Below, piece after piece: positions 22,158 to 35,608 of a stretch of DNA of 64,000 nucleotides. Below the pieces are notes generated by a model. It was not told the DNA's origin and made no database searches. It saw nothing but the letters and a program-made list of their open reading frames with translations. Where the stretch lies: the NCBI GenBank assembly GCA_014529385.2, contig CM043949.1, forward strand, positions 147,725,850 through 147,789,849, read 5' to 3'. The position numbers and the translations under genes were made by a program. This DNA comes from Adiantum capillus-veneris. Lineage: Eukaryota; Streptophyta; Polypodiopsida; Polypodiales; Pteridaceae. Every line of letters starts with the position of its first letter. Positions within the stretch are counted from its first letter, which is position 1.

Positions 22158-25100
22158 ATGGCTGGATCACAGTACACTGCTCTTTACAATATCAAGAAGC
22201 TGGATGGAACCAATTTCCCATTGTGGAAGAAGCAGATTTGGAACGTGTTGGTACAAAAGAAGCAGATAAAACCTATAAAGCTCAAGGGGATAAAACTAGA
22301 AGATATGGACGAAGATGAATGGAGCGAAATGGATGAATTGGCACTTTCTACCACTATGCTGACTTTGGCAGAAAGCGTTTACTTCAATGTAGCAGACGAG
22401 ATGTCGGCTTATCAAGCATGGTTAAAGCTGAGTGATCTTTATGAGAAGCAGAGTGCAGCTTCACAGGTATACTGGCTTAAGAAGCTTGTTGATTTCAAGA
22501 TGAAAGAAGGGACACCTATGTCCAATCATCTGAATGAATTCAACACAATCTACAGTCAGTTGTCAGCTCAAGGTGTCAAGTTTGATGAACCTATTAGAGC
22601 TATGTTCCTATTGATCACATTGCCGGAAAGTTGTGACACTTTTCGCACAACTTTGAGTAATTATGTACCTCCAGATGGTTTGAACATAGCAGGTGTAGAA
22701 GGAAGTCTGCTTACTGAAGAAACCAATAGAAAGACAATGGACAAAGGCAAGGGAACAGCCTTAGTTGTCAGAGGAAGGACCAAAGAAAAGTACAAAGGTG
22801 GAAAGAGGAATCAGTCTCGTAGCAAGTCCCGCAGTGCTAAAGGCAAGAGTGACATCTTATGCTACCATTGTGGCAAGAAGGGTCACATGAAAAGAGACTG
22901 CAGAGAATGGAAAGTAGAAAAAGGCAAAGAGAAAGCTGAAGACCATGGTGAGAAGAACAAGTCCTCAGTGAAGATTCAAGAAATAAATGTGACAAACACT
23001 GTTGCAGAGGATGACAGTCTAGTGTCAGGAGACATCTACTTCTTGAAGAATACAATGGACTCATCTCTTCTTACAGCATCTGATGGAAATGCACTGAGTG
23101 ACTGGATTATAGACTCAGGGGCATCACTTCATGTGTCTCCAAACAAGGAGTGGTTTACTTCTTATGTGACCACTAAAGATCATGTTCGGCTAGGCAATGG
23201 GCAGACATGTGAGATCTTAGGTGTTGGAGATGTTCAATTGAAGTTTCAGAATGGCTCTTCTTTCACGCTGAAGAATGTGAGACATGTTCCCGCAATTACA
23301 AAGAGCTTGATCAGCACAGGTTTACTTGATGATGCTGGCTACGTCACCACTTTTGGATAGAACATGTGGAAGATATCCAAGGGTTCTATGACAGTAGCAC
23401 ATGGAGTAAAGTCTGGAGGACTTTACATGATTTATGTATCAAATGTCTCTAAAAATCTAATCAATGTAACCGAGCAGCCGAACGTTTCTTTGTGGCATAG
23501 CCGGTTAGGACATATCTCCAAGAAGGGAATGGAAATCTTGTCTCGTTCTCGTTATTTGCCTGGCTTTTCATTTAATGATTTTGAATTCTGTGAACATTGT
23601 CTGTATGGTAAGCAAACACAACAGCCACATAAGCATAGAAGCAGTAGAAGAGATACACAGTTGGCACTTATTCATAGTGATTTGTGTGGACCTATGCCTA
23701 ACCTATCTCTAGGGGGAGCTTCTTACTTTATGACATTTATAGATGATTACTCGAGGAAAGTATGGGTTTACTTTCTCAAGCACAAGGATGAAGCGTTTAG
23801 TGTTTTCAAAACGTTTGTGACACTTGTGGAGAATCAGAGTGGCAAGAAGCTTAAATGCTTACGCACTGACAATGGTGGAGAGTATGTTTCAAAGGCCTTT
23901 CAAGACTTTTGTGAGTCAAAAGGTATAAAACGTGAACTTACTGCTCCTTACAAGTGTTGCTGAGAGGATGAATAGGACCATACAAGAGAAGGTCAGAAGT
24001 ATGTTGTCTAATGCACAGCTGCCAAATAGGTTTTGGGCTGAAGCTGTATCAACAGCTGTTCATCTTGTAAATAGATCTCCTAGCAAGGTTTTGCAGAAGG
24101 ATTCAGTGCCAGAGATGGTATGGTCAGGCAAAATGCCCTCATACAAGCATCTCAGAGTCTTTGGCTGTGAGGCATATACTCACGTTCCAAAGGAATTTAG
24201 GAACAAACTTGAGCCAAAGAGTAGAAAGTGCATCTTTCTAGGCTATGGTAATTCTGGTGAGATGGGGTACAGACTTTGGGATCCCGAATCCAGAAAGCTT
24301 GTCCGCAGCAATGATGTTCACTTTAATGAATCCAAATATCATTCTAAACCAGAGAGGGTTGAGGAGATTAGAGGAGTTGTCTTCCAAGAAGATGGACCTG
24401 CACGTGCAAGACAAAATGTCAGGGCTCAAGAGGAGCAAGGACAGGATAGAGTGGAACCACAGGTTGTGGCTGAGCCTGAGCCACCTATTGTTCGTAGATC
24501 TGGACGTGTCACGCGACCTCCTGATAGGTTTGTTCCATCTATGAACTATGTCATGTTGACTGATTGCAATGAGCCTTCATGTTACAAGGAAGCAGTGAAA
24601 ATGAAGGACTTCGGGAATTGGCAATTGGCCATGCAGTCAGAGATGACAGCTCTGCATAAAAAAAAGACATGGAAGCTAGTTACATTACCACAGGGAAAAA
24701 AGGTTGTACCTTGTAAATGGGTTTACAGGTATAAGATCACCGCTCATGATAGTCAGCCAAAGTACAAAGCAAGGCTTGTTGCCAAGGGCTTTAAGCAAGA
24801 ACAAGGCATTGACTTGGATGAAGTCTTCTCTCCGGTGGTCAAGATGACTACATTGAGATGCTTTCTTGCATTGGTTGCCATATTAGATTTGGTGTTGCAC
24901 CAAATGGATGTCAAGACAGCATTCTTGCATAGTGATTTAGATGTGGAAATTTACATGCAGTAGCCAGAAGGGTTTGTTGAGAAAGGCAAGGAAGATTGGG
25001 TATGCCATTTGTTAAAGAGTCCTTATGGCTTAAAACAATCACCGAGGGAATGGTACCATAAATTCCACAAGTTTATGCTTTCTCAAGGCTACAAACGTAG

Positions 25101-26123
25101 TGAGTTCGATCACTGTCTATATACAAAGAAGGCTAAGGATGGCAGTTGGCTGATCCTTATTTTGTATGTGAATGACATGTTGATTGCTGGCAAGCACTTG
25201 GAAGAAATTTCAGCTTTGAAGTCAAAGATGGCAAAATCGTTTGACATGAAAGACATGGGTGATGCAAGTCATATACTTGGTATGCGCATTGAGAGAGACA
25301 GATCAAAGAAGTTGATTTGGTTATCTCAAACAGAGTATATTGACAAGGTTTTGCAACGTTTCAATATGGGGAAGGGAAAGGCGTTGAGTGTTCCATTGCC
25401 ACCATATGTGAAACTTAGCAAACAAGATTGTCCTGTGTCTAAGGAAGAACAGGCTGAAATGGATAAGATTCCATATGCGTCCGCAGTGGGTAGTTTGATG
25501 TATGCAATGATTGCTACTCGCCAAGACATTGCATTTGCAGTGGGAGTAGTAAGTCGATACATGTCAAACCCAGGCAAGAAACATTGGGAGGCAGTGAAAT
25601 GAATATTGAGATACCTGAAAGCTACAAAGAGTATGCGTATATGCTATGGGAGTCAGGAGCTAAGTGTAAAGGGTTTTACAGACTCAGATTATGCAGGTGA
25701 CTTAGACAACCGAAGGTCTACGTCAGGGTATGTCTTTACATTGGCTGGTGGAGCAGTATCATGGCGTTCTGGATTACAAGATTGTGTTACTCAGTCTACT
25801 ACAGAGGCTGAATATGTTGCAGCATCAGAGGCATGCAAAGAATCAATTTGGCTTAATCGACTAGTAACAGATTTGGGAATCAAAGAAGAGATGCCTGTGT
25901 TATATTGTGATAGTCAAAGTGCTATACAATTGGCTCGCAATCCAGTTTATCACTAAAAGACAAAGCATGTGGATGTGAAGTATCATTTCATCAAGGAAAT
26001 GCTCAAGGATAAGCAACTTCAGCTTGTCAAAGTTCACACCACAGAAAATCTTGCTGATCTACTTACAAAAGGACTTCCCTCAGAGAGCTTTGCGCATTTT
26101 CGCAAGCAGTTAGGTGTAGGGTA
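22158..26123 (+). pseudogene. Copia C gag-pol polyprotein, broken
   Basis: The frame opens MAGSQYTALYN at 22158. Landmarks: CCHC knuckle CYHCGKKGHMKRDC, protease DSGAS, integrase HSDLCGPM and TDNGGEY, reverse transcriptase (the second catalytic box reads YVNDML, not YVDDML), RNase H TTEAEYVAASEA and CDSQSAIQLA, ending QLGVG. Lesions: TAG at 23358-23360, a 14-nt deletion after 23953 that shifts the frame in integrase, TAG at 24961-24963, TGA at 25600-25602 and TAA at 25954-25956. The deletion and the stops at 24961 and 25600 are also in block B. The Asp-to-Asn change in the catalytic box is unique to C. Confidence 0.93.
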
Positions 26124-26213
26124 GTACATCACTTCTCTACATCTCTTGTATATTAGCTTGTATAGTAGCTTCTCTCACACTTAAAGTACCACATTGGACT
26201 TTAAGTGGGAGGT

Positions 26214-26405
26214 TGTTGGGGTATAAAGCCCAATGTGGTCGCCCAAGTAAGTGGGCGGGCCGTTAGGTTTGTACACATATTCTTTTGCAAAAACCTAATA
26301 AGAACTCACTATGCTCTACACATTACAGTAGAGCGAGTTCACCATATTGTCATGCTCTTCTTCTCGCACTCTCTCTCGCGTCGCACTTCCGCTCGTACTC
26401 CTTCT
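26214..26405 (+). repeat. 3' LTR of copia C
   Basis: The polypurine tract AAGTGGGAGGT lies at 26203-26213. The LTR starts TGTTGGGG and ends CTTCT; the terminal A of CA has become T. GGTAT follows at 26406-26410. Confidence 0.94.
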
Positions 26406-27589
26406 GGTATAACCCACATGCGCAGAGGGAAGGCATCCGCGTGGGCTATATGGGCTGGGACGTGGCCCTCCATAAGGTATCCAAGTGGAGTGTGGGAGCT
26501 CCAAGGTCCGTGGGCTATGGAGTGGGCGCCTTGGGCGCTGCGCGGTGGAAATGGAGGCGGTTTTGGCGGCGGCGGCCGGCCAGAAGCGGCGGCGCAGTGG
26601 CGCCCGCTAGTTGTCGGAGGTGAGCCCAATGATGACATGGCAGCGCCAAAGGCGGGGGGGTTCCCGCGGCTCTCAAAGCCCCAATATTTTGAAGGAAGAG
26701 GAGGGGGGCAATAACGATATCGCTATTGCCTTCCCCCCTCAGGTAAGGGGTGAGCTCCACATCAGAGAATGAGAGAGAGAATCCGGAGGTATCCAAATGA
26801 TGTAATGCAAAGCCAAAGGCGGCCAAGTTGAGGGCCAAGTGGACAAATCCAAGTGCAAAACCAAAAGGGGGAGATCCGACCGGCCAAGGTGGAAGGTGCA
26901 AAAGGGCAAGTGTGCACACCATGTAAAAGATTCCAAAAATACACTAGGCCAAGTGTTGGCAATGCATAAAACTTCTAAAAGGGACTCCAAATGGGGTGCA
27001 CGACATGGAATCACACCTCCATTTTTCTTTTTTGAGATTTCTAGGCACACCCTATAAAAGGGTGCTTATGTTCAATTGTAAGGGTCTTTTTGACCAGTGT
27101 CTTTTGGCCAAAGAAGGTCTTTGGACCAAGGAGGGTTTTTTCTTGGCAAAGCTTGTGGAGCTTTTGTTTTGATTACCGAGGTTCATGCCGGCAGGGTGTT
27201 GATTGTACATGCTATTGCCAATGCTAGTAGACTGTTCCCTTCTGTTTCACGCGTCATTCCTACTTCCTCCTTCTCTTCTCTGCTTGTGTGCGTGTGTTTC
27301 CGGGTGTGTGTCGGCGTGTGTGTCCCCCTGAGTTTGGTCATGCAAAGAGAGATAGAGAGAGTTTGTGTGAGTGTGGGAGGCTGTGAATTGAGCGGAGCGG
27401 AGTGATTGAGTCTGTCTGGTGCATTGCAAGGCATATGTGTGTGCGGTTGTGTGAAAGCAGTGGTTTGCTTGCGAGTAGTGTTGAGTTTTGAAGGTGAACT
27501 CTAGTGGATTGGGGCGTTGTGTAGACCCTGGGCTATAGTGAGGCATTGTGTTGCGTGCTGGGTGTGTTCCCCTTTCCCCCTCTCCAACA
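26406..27589 (+). repeat. Probable LTR of element D, right part
   Basis: After the GGTAT duplication the D repeat continues. It has a GC-rich patch at 26520-26670 and a long palindrome at 26701-26740 centred on CGATATCG. A TATA box, CTATAAAAG, lies at 27052-27060. It ends CTCCAACA at 27589, immediately before Gy1 integrase resumes. A GT-rich stretch runs at about 27285-27480. The open frames here run on both strands through low-complexity sequence and are not genes. Confidence 0.55.
26701..26740. repeat. Palindrome with CGATATCG core in the D LTR
   Basis: A GAGGGGGG arm pairs with CCCCCCTC; inside it CAATA pairs with TATTG around ACGATATCGC, with a small bulge. It lies about 310 bp upstream of the TATA box. 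A related palindrome with the same CGATATCG core occurs in the E LTR at 46929-46952. Confidence 0.8.
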
Positions 27590-28352
27590 TACTTCTATTG
27601 GCCTATCATGAAAGTGGACATACAAGATTATGTTTCAAAATGTGTAGTATGCCAAAAGACCAAGTATGATAGAGGGAAGCAACCTGGATTAACTCCAGCC
27701 ATTGCCTCTCCCAAATTCACCATGGGAGAGTATATCCATGGATTTCATCTTTGGATTACCCAAGTCTATCCATGGGAATACAAGAATATGGACAATAGTA
27801 GACAAGTTTAGCAAGCAAGCACATTTTATTCCTGTCAAAAAGACTATTAAGGCACATCAAATGGCAACTCTCTTTATATCTCAGATTTTCAATCACCATG
27901 GATGACCCACATCCATCGTGTCAGATAGAGATCCTAGAATGACCAGTAATTTCTAGAAAGGTCTCTTTCAAAATCTAGGAACAAGATTGAATTTCTCTTC
28001 GGCCTATCACCCACAAACGGATGGCCAAAGTGAGATAGCCAATCTTACGATACTCGATCTACTCAAGACTTATGTTACCAAAGTAGATCAACGCTCACAA
28101 TGGGAAAAGTACTTACCTCTTGTAGAGTATACCTACAATAATACTGTACATACTTCTATAGGAAAAGCACCTTTTGAGATCATTGAGGGAAGACCTAAAA
28201 GTCCCTTGCTACTCAAAGTACATGGGAAGATCTTCATCTCGCCGATGAGTATAGCCATGACCTACAAGAATCTTTTCAAAAAATTAAAGAGGCTATATCC
28301 ATCTCTCAACAAAGGCAAAAAGCTACTACTGATAAGCACAGAAGAGCCTTAA
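27590..28352 (+). pseudogene. Gy1 integrase: zinc finger part and catalytic core
   Basis: Similarity to Ty3 integrase resumes at YFYWPIMKVDIQDYVSKC, which has the CVVC pair of the HHCC finger; the two His lie in the part lost at the D junction. A frameshift near 27700 leads to the core: Asp in ISMDFIFGLPKS, Asp in VSDRDPRM and Glu in DGQSEIAN give the DDE triad. Stops occur at 27903-27905 (TGA) and 27954-27956 (TAG). The core continues to GKAPFEIIEGRPKSP and then loses frame near 28220. Confidence 0.92.
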
Positions 28353-28809
28353 TGTTCAAAGAAAATGATTGGGTCATACTCAAGTTTCCTAAGGCTCGAT
28401 TAAGGCAAACGACGGGCAAAAATCCTACGGGCCATCAAAAGTATTATGCTAAACTAGCAAAAAGATACTATGGTCCTTTCCAAATCTTGCAGCCCATCAA
28501 TAAGATAGCTTATCAACTCAAGTTGCCCAACCATTGGCCTTTCATGTAAGCCTACTTAAGCCCTACAAAGGAGAGCCACCAACTGAACCAATTATTGAAG
28601 ACCCTCCCGAAGTTGAAGACCAAGAAGAGGTGCTACAACCCGAAGCTGTCCTTTGGCATGAAGACAAGGTACTACGACATGGTAAGATTATCCGACGGTA
28701 TCTTATTAAGTTAAAAAATTATCCTTTTGAAGATGCTAGATGGATGAAAGGAATACAGCTTAAGGATAGTATGAACCTTGTCAATACTTACAATGCTACA
28801 TTAGCATAA
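28352..28809 (+). pseudogene. Gy1 integrase C-terminus with GPY/F and chromodomain-like tail
   Basis: Frame 2 from 28352 carries the GPY/F module (RYYGPFQILQPINKIAYQLKLP). After a shift near 28540, frame 1 reads HVSLLKPYKGEPP followed by a chromodomain-like segment (HGKIIRRYLIKLKNYPFEDARW). Chromodomains at this place define the chromovirus branch of Ty3 elements and direct insertion into chromatin. The frame ends with a natural-looking stop at 28807-28809. Confidence 0.85.
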
Positions 28810-29166
28810 GCAAATGTACAAATTTCTTTTAAATCACTCATGTTCTTGTCTTATAAGACTGGTCCTCTTTTTAATTGTGCACAAATTTAACTATTATGCA
28901 TGCTTAGAATCATGTTTGTGATGATGACGTCTCTCAAACACCAAGTATAATTTTTCACTCTACTTTGGGAGAATGAAATGGACTAAAGAGCAGACATGCT
29001 TGTGGCACCTATGTCTCCCAAGCACCAAATGGATTAGTCATCCATCTTGGAAATATGTCTAAGGTAAAAGGGATCCTCCACCCGCTAAGTAAAATTGACT
29101 AATGACTAAGACTTTATCTCTTCTACCTCATAGTCGAGGACGACTATGATTTCAAGAGAGAGGTAA
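28810..29166 (+). other. Gy1 3' untranslated segment and polypurine tract
   Basis: Non-coding sequence lies between the pol stop and the 3' LTR. The purine tract CAAGAGAGAGG at about 29153-29163 directly precedes the LTR start TGTCATAA at 29167 and fits a plus-strand primer site. Confidence 0.7.
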
Positions 29167-30796
29167 TGTCATAAAATCTAATATCTAATATTTAACCAAC
29201 CCAAATGATTCTCTCATATTAAACTGATCACTTAATGTGGGAGAATAAACGGGAACAAAGGTTAAGATATAGACATGTGCTTATAGATCTATCTCAACAT
29301 GGGGCAAATGGTAAAGGGGCCCAAATGAGAGATGGTCCATCAAAGATCAAGGCTAAACAATGGAGCATAAGACCTTAGGTTTAGCTGCATTGAAGACCTC
29401 CAATAATGTGTGTAAAAGTCCTTTGACCTTAGGTAAGCTAGGGCTGACCTTGAGGCGCGGGAACCCGACCCAGCTCGAGGTGCTTGTCCTGCTTGTCATG
29501 CTTGATGACTAAGGTGCTTGATGATTAAGGTGTTTGAGATGCTTGAGGTGCTTAATTATTGATATTCTTGAGGTGCTTGACATGCTTGAGATGCTAGGCT
29601 TGCACTTAAGGTGAGAACATAGCCCAAGCTAAAAGTGCTTAACGGCCAAGCTTTTGGTGGGAACTGGGCCTATGTATGAGGGTCTTTAGGTGTCAAGAAT
29701 TCAAATATTCAATCCCTACAAGGAGGGGGCGAGCCCTACATGAGGGGGGATGAGAGAGAACACCCACACACTCACACAAGGCATGCATGGTCCAAAGAAA
29801 GCAAGAGGGACACTTTTCAAGTTCCTCCTCAAGTTGCCCTCATGGTGTGCCTGAAGCCTATTGGTTGGCCACTCAAGGAGTCCAATAATAATTTAGGAGA
29901 TTTAATTTATTGATTCAGCATTTATCTAGCCCTCTCTCTCAAAGGGGAAAGGGGGACACTTGTCTCAAGACTACCCTTGCTACTTGTAATGCCTCCTGCT
30001 TGTGATTGGCTAGGCCTGGAGGGGTCCAATGAGCTTCAAGCATGAGCTATAAGGGGGGGTCGACCCAAGCAAGCTAGGGGGTTTCTTAGGGGGTATACTC
30101 ATCCACACACACTCACAAACACTCTCATTGTGTGCTATGCAAAGTAAGAGCTCCCTCTCCTTCTCCAAGCAAGTAGAGGTTGAGAGCCTACACCAACACT
30201 CTTGGATATGGAGTGCAAATCCAACCAAGATCCATGCTTCAATGCTTAAGCTTGACATCTACTTCTTCTTCATTAATGTTCTATTATATATGCTAGCAAC
30301 AAGAGTTATGATAAGTGAGGAACTAATTCTTTCTCCTACAAAATGTTTCTTCTTCCTCTTCCCTACCCTCATTCCCTGCTAGCTCTCTCCACCTTCGAAG
30401 GTGTTTGAGGTCTTGGGACTCAGGCTTGGGATAGTTAAAGCTTTCTTCAAGTTTATGTTATGTTTGTGATGCATGAAGCTTTCCATCTTCATTGCATCAC
30501 CTAGGTCACAAGGAACACAAAAATTGTATTGTAACAAGTCTCTCTTAATGGGAGAAATCATAATACAAATGCCTATTGGAGGGGGGGCCGGCTCCACATA
30601 AATTTGGTCCTCAACAGTTGTCATGCTCTCTAAATTCTCTCTCTTGCAAAAGTATTTTTCATGCCAAGTTAATTGATTGCTATGATTATGTTGCTATCTT
30701 CAACTATGTTCACTCGCTATGCTCACAAAGTCATTTCTCAAAAGTACTCTCATTAATTTCTGCCACTCTCAAGTGAAATAGGCCAATTTCATAACA
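29167..30796 (+). repeat. 3' LTR of Gy1 (about 1630 bp)
   Basis: It starts TGTCATAAAATC after the polypurine tract and ends in CA at 30795-30796. From 29396 it aligns with 4648-6042 of the 5' LTR. The first 230 bp are present only in this copy. Substitutions and small indels are scattered along the alignment, which implies an old insertion. Confidence 0.88.
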
Positions 30797-32949
<2,153 letters not shown>

Positions 32950-33760
32950 TTCATGGCTCAGTTTGGGTATTTGTGGATCTTTTAAGTTAACCAATATGTT
33001 TATTTATGACATTGTTGATTCCTCAGTAATGTTGTACGACATTGTGATCCCTGTTTACCATTAATTTTGGAAGACTTTTTGTAAACTATGGGGAGACAGA
33101 CATCAGTTTTGTCATTTATCCGAAGGTGATAGATAGATTACAAGTGTAATCTTGTGCTAAAGGATATGCAAACAGCATAGGTTAGCACCAAGAATTCCAA
33201 TTAGAAAGCATAAATCTCTCTATAAGGTAAACCATGTCTGTGACTAGATTTAGTCTCTTCATGTTTAAGTTAGGTTCTCAACCTTGAACACTAGTTATGG
33301 TGGGGTTGTTTATTACTGATGCAATAAGACAACAAGTCAAGGACTTCTACTTTGCTGATGAGTTATGTCAACCAGTTATTTTCATGAAAATTGAAAACAG
33401 GTACTCTTTTGGGTACATCTTAGTTGTGATATACTCGTTTAGCATACTCAAGTGAGTTCTAAATGGAGTCAACATGCTCTGTTGTATATAAGCCGCTACA
33501 CAAGACGGTTGCAAAGGGACAACAATATGAAAAATCAAGATGTTACTCTTGGTTTCATTGAGTCTCCTATTGAACCGTGTTCCACTCAAGTGAGTAGCTA
33601 GATCCATGAGGGATGCCACTGTGGAAAACATCAGTGTTCTTATAAATATACAACCACTTTTGTTTCGGAGGAAGAAAACTCTTCTCCAAGGGGGGAAGTA
33701 ATTTTAAGTGGTCGGGTGGAGAGTTGCATACTCCAATCCCCTCAATCTTACAACAAACAT
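32950..33760 (+). repeat. Family H copy 1: degenerate chromovirus-like 3' end
   Basis: It matches 56330-57200 and 57340-58260 over most of its length, for example the block around GTTGTACGACATTGTGATC and the block from GGTTGCAAAGGGACAACAAT to CTTCTCCAAGGGGGG. The last purine run resembles a polypurine tract. One translated frame before it (DATVENISVL...LLFRRKKTLLQGG) resembles the chromodomain end of plant Ty3 polyproteins (compare the EATWE and GGS patterns). The Ty3 assignment is inference; the repeat itself is seen directly. Confidence 0.6.
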
Positions 33761-34667
33761 TTGAGGAGGTGTTCATGACAGGTTCTTTGAGATGGATTCC
33801 ACCATCTTCTCTAGTATATTGTGGGGCCCATCAATGCTATGTTCTCTTAATGGTATTTGATCCAAGAGATTCTAAGGATCTTCAAAAGCAAGTTCAATAC
33901 GGATGATAACTTGTGAATATGCATTTTGGTTGCATGCTATTTGATCCAGGAATAGCACACCTACACGAAAAATGCTTGAAGTTGATTGATACAAGAAATG
34001 TATGCTCGTGTGGATATTATGATGCTCCACTATTGGGGCAATTTCTTATTATCCCATTTGATCCTGGAGGCTACTGAAGTGCAGCTTGTAGATTCAAGTA
34101 TATCAGTTATTTTCTTTTAGCAAGTTACATGGCACTAGGTTTTGTTCTTGGATTTATGCTATGAAGAAAGGAGTTTTGGGTTTTGTGTTCACTAATCTTA
34201 CATGGCTAGCTTCTAGTTGACATCTTTGGACAATTGATAAAGTATCTTCACATCTTTTGAGTTGGTTCTGCTATGAGAACTTGAAGTAAAGGACTTGACT
34301 GCCATTCCGTGTGCAGACAAAGTAAGGCATACTTTAGATTGACATGGTTCCCTAAAGCGAGCTTGATGGTCAAGCTATGTACATCATTAACTGGAGCACT
34401 TGAGTCTGGCGGGGTTCACTAAACAGGTTTTTCATAATTGAATGTTTTGGAGACACGACATATATGGTTCAAAGATTTGCGATGGGCAACTACCAAAAAA
34501 TTGAGGTAGACCATTGATGATATGGTTTAAGCCTTATTTTATTTTATTTTACATGTACATACAAGCTATGTGATCTTCTTGGCAAGCAGCTTAAGGTGAT
34601 TATAGCATATATAAATTGAAGACCCGTTGGCACAGACCGGAGGCTATGCAGGTTCAGAGGGGGTGGA
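33761..34667 (+). mobile_element. Element F internal 3' end (relative of element E)
   Basis: From about 33850 to the polypurine tract at 34656-34666 this matches the reverse complement of 48144-48990 in element E. The match includes the end of E's second frame (KDLQKQVQYG here, KDLQKKVHYG in E; DPGIAHL here, DPGIAYL in E). It then includes about 0.7 kb of non-coding sequence ending at GGCACAGACCGGAGGCT and the purine tract. The 5' part of F is missing; family H sequence abuts on the left. The frame is broken by stops at about 33904-33909. Confidence 0.8.
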
Positions 34668-35279
34668 TGTCGTGCGGCTCCGCTTCCATGATGAGAAAAA
34701 GAGTAAAGAGAAGCAGAAAAAGTCTATTTAAAGCTCACACACTTATTGAGCAGTGACTAGGGCTCGAGAACAAGCAAGGAGATCCAGAAAGTGTATGCTT
34801 TATGTGGTTATGAGGGCCTAAGCATAGAGATTTCATGCTTGAAGAAAAGGTTTCACATGTGAAAGGGCCCTTAAGACATATAAGGCAACTTGGGTAGAGG
34901 AAGACATGTGGTCAATGGGGTAAAAAGGAAAGTGTGTGAGAGACTTCACACCTCTGCATGAGGGAGGCCGAAAAAGTCTTTATCTGTAAAGTTTTTGTAA
35001 AACAGGTCTTTAGTCAAAACGGGCCACGATGGGAGAAGAAAAAGAGCGTTTTGAATATTTTTGCATCTCACGCACAGAGGCTAATTCTGCACCAATTAGA
35101 GATATTGAAGTTTTTTTTCTCTTCTGTATCAAAGGAGGAAGCCATAACCTTTGAGCACTCTAACTCTTTTCCAAGCTTCCATAGCCCACTCTAATCCAAG
35201 CTTCCATAGCCACTCTAATCAAAGAAGCCATAACCCAAGCCGTAATCTCTTTTTCAAGCCATACTTAATCATTTTCTTG

Positions 35280-35325
<46 letters not shown>

Positions 35326-35608
35326 ATCTTAAAGTAGCAGAGGAAGAACGAAGGAGACAACTATTATCAAGGAAAGCTCGGAAAGCCAATGAAGGCAAAT
35401 TAACATGATGTGAGGAGTTTAAATAATTTAAGCAGCGGTACTGTTAATTGTCCGCTTTGGATAATCCAACTTTAGAATCGTGTTCAAGTTGTCAATTCTA
35501 AGCTTTGTCTACATTAATTGTGTTTGTTGCAACTCTCTTTCAAACACCTCTCATAGCCAAAGGCCCCGCGCCTTCCCGGATCACCTTTCGAACACAAATC
35601 CCCCAACA
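34668..35608 (+). repeat. LTR of element F (about 941 bp)
   Basis: It starts TGTCGTGCGG next to the polypurine tract and ends CCCCAACA at 35608. The first 30 bp and the last 60 bp are similar to the ends of the E LTRs (reverse strand), while the core differs completely. A (CT)n tract lies at 35284-35321. No second LTR of this type is in the window. Confidence 0.75.

Larger units (their letters stand above)
20860..26405 (+). mobile_element. Copia element C, complete with target duplication
   Basis: Two 192-bp LTRs (20860-21051 and 26214-26405) enclose leader, gag, protease, integrase, reverse transcriptase and RNase H. The 5-bp duplication GGTAT flanks it (20855-20859 and 26406-26410). I count nine LTR differences, about 5 percent, so it is older than copia A if rates are equal. 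It inserted into the LTR of element D. The polyprotein is broken by several stops and a 14-nt deletion, and it shares key lesions with block B. Confidence 0.95.
18613..27589 (+). mobile_element. Element D: 5'-truncated pol-less LTR element with copia C inside
   Basis: Gy1 similarity stops near 18605 and returns at 27590 (YFYWP of integrase), so about 9 kb is foreign; 5.55 kb of it is copia C. The remainder, D, consists of an acidic reading frame, a purine tract (19916-19926, AGGGGGGTGGG) and a probable LTR that starts TGATGGTGC at 19930 and ends CTCCAACA at 27589. No matching 5' LTR is present on the left and roughly 50 bp of Gy1 is lost, so D entered by a rearrangement or lost its 5' half. 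The LTR assignment is inference from PPT, TG..CA ends and a TATA box. Confidence 0.65.
4638..30796 (+). mobile_element. Gy1: chromodomain Ty3 retrotransposon split by two nested insertions
   Basis: Two related long repeats (4638-6042 and 29167-30796) flank, in order, a primer-binding site, gag, protease, reverse transcriptase, RNase H, integrase and a chromodomain, all on the plus strand; this is the gene order of a Ty3 chromovirus. The internal region is broken by copia element A (8087-16717) and by element D with copia C inside it (about 18610-27589). Gy1 coding sequence resumes correctly after each. Gag and pol carry many stops and frameshifts, so this copy is dead. The bases next to the outer ends do not form a target duplication. 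Confidence 0.9.

Noticed and set aside
22837-23064. 75-codon minus-strand frame conserved in three copies (also 8971-9198 and 14522-14749)
   Set aside because: It lies antisense to the gag region of the copia copies and is conserved only because the gag coding strand is.
26205-26922. GC-rich open frames on both strands at 26.2-26.9 kb
   Set aside because: They run across the C LTR boundary into the D LTR and owe their length to high GC; no domain.
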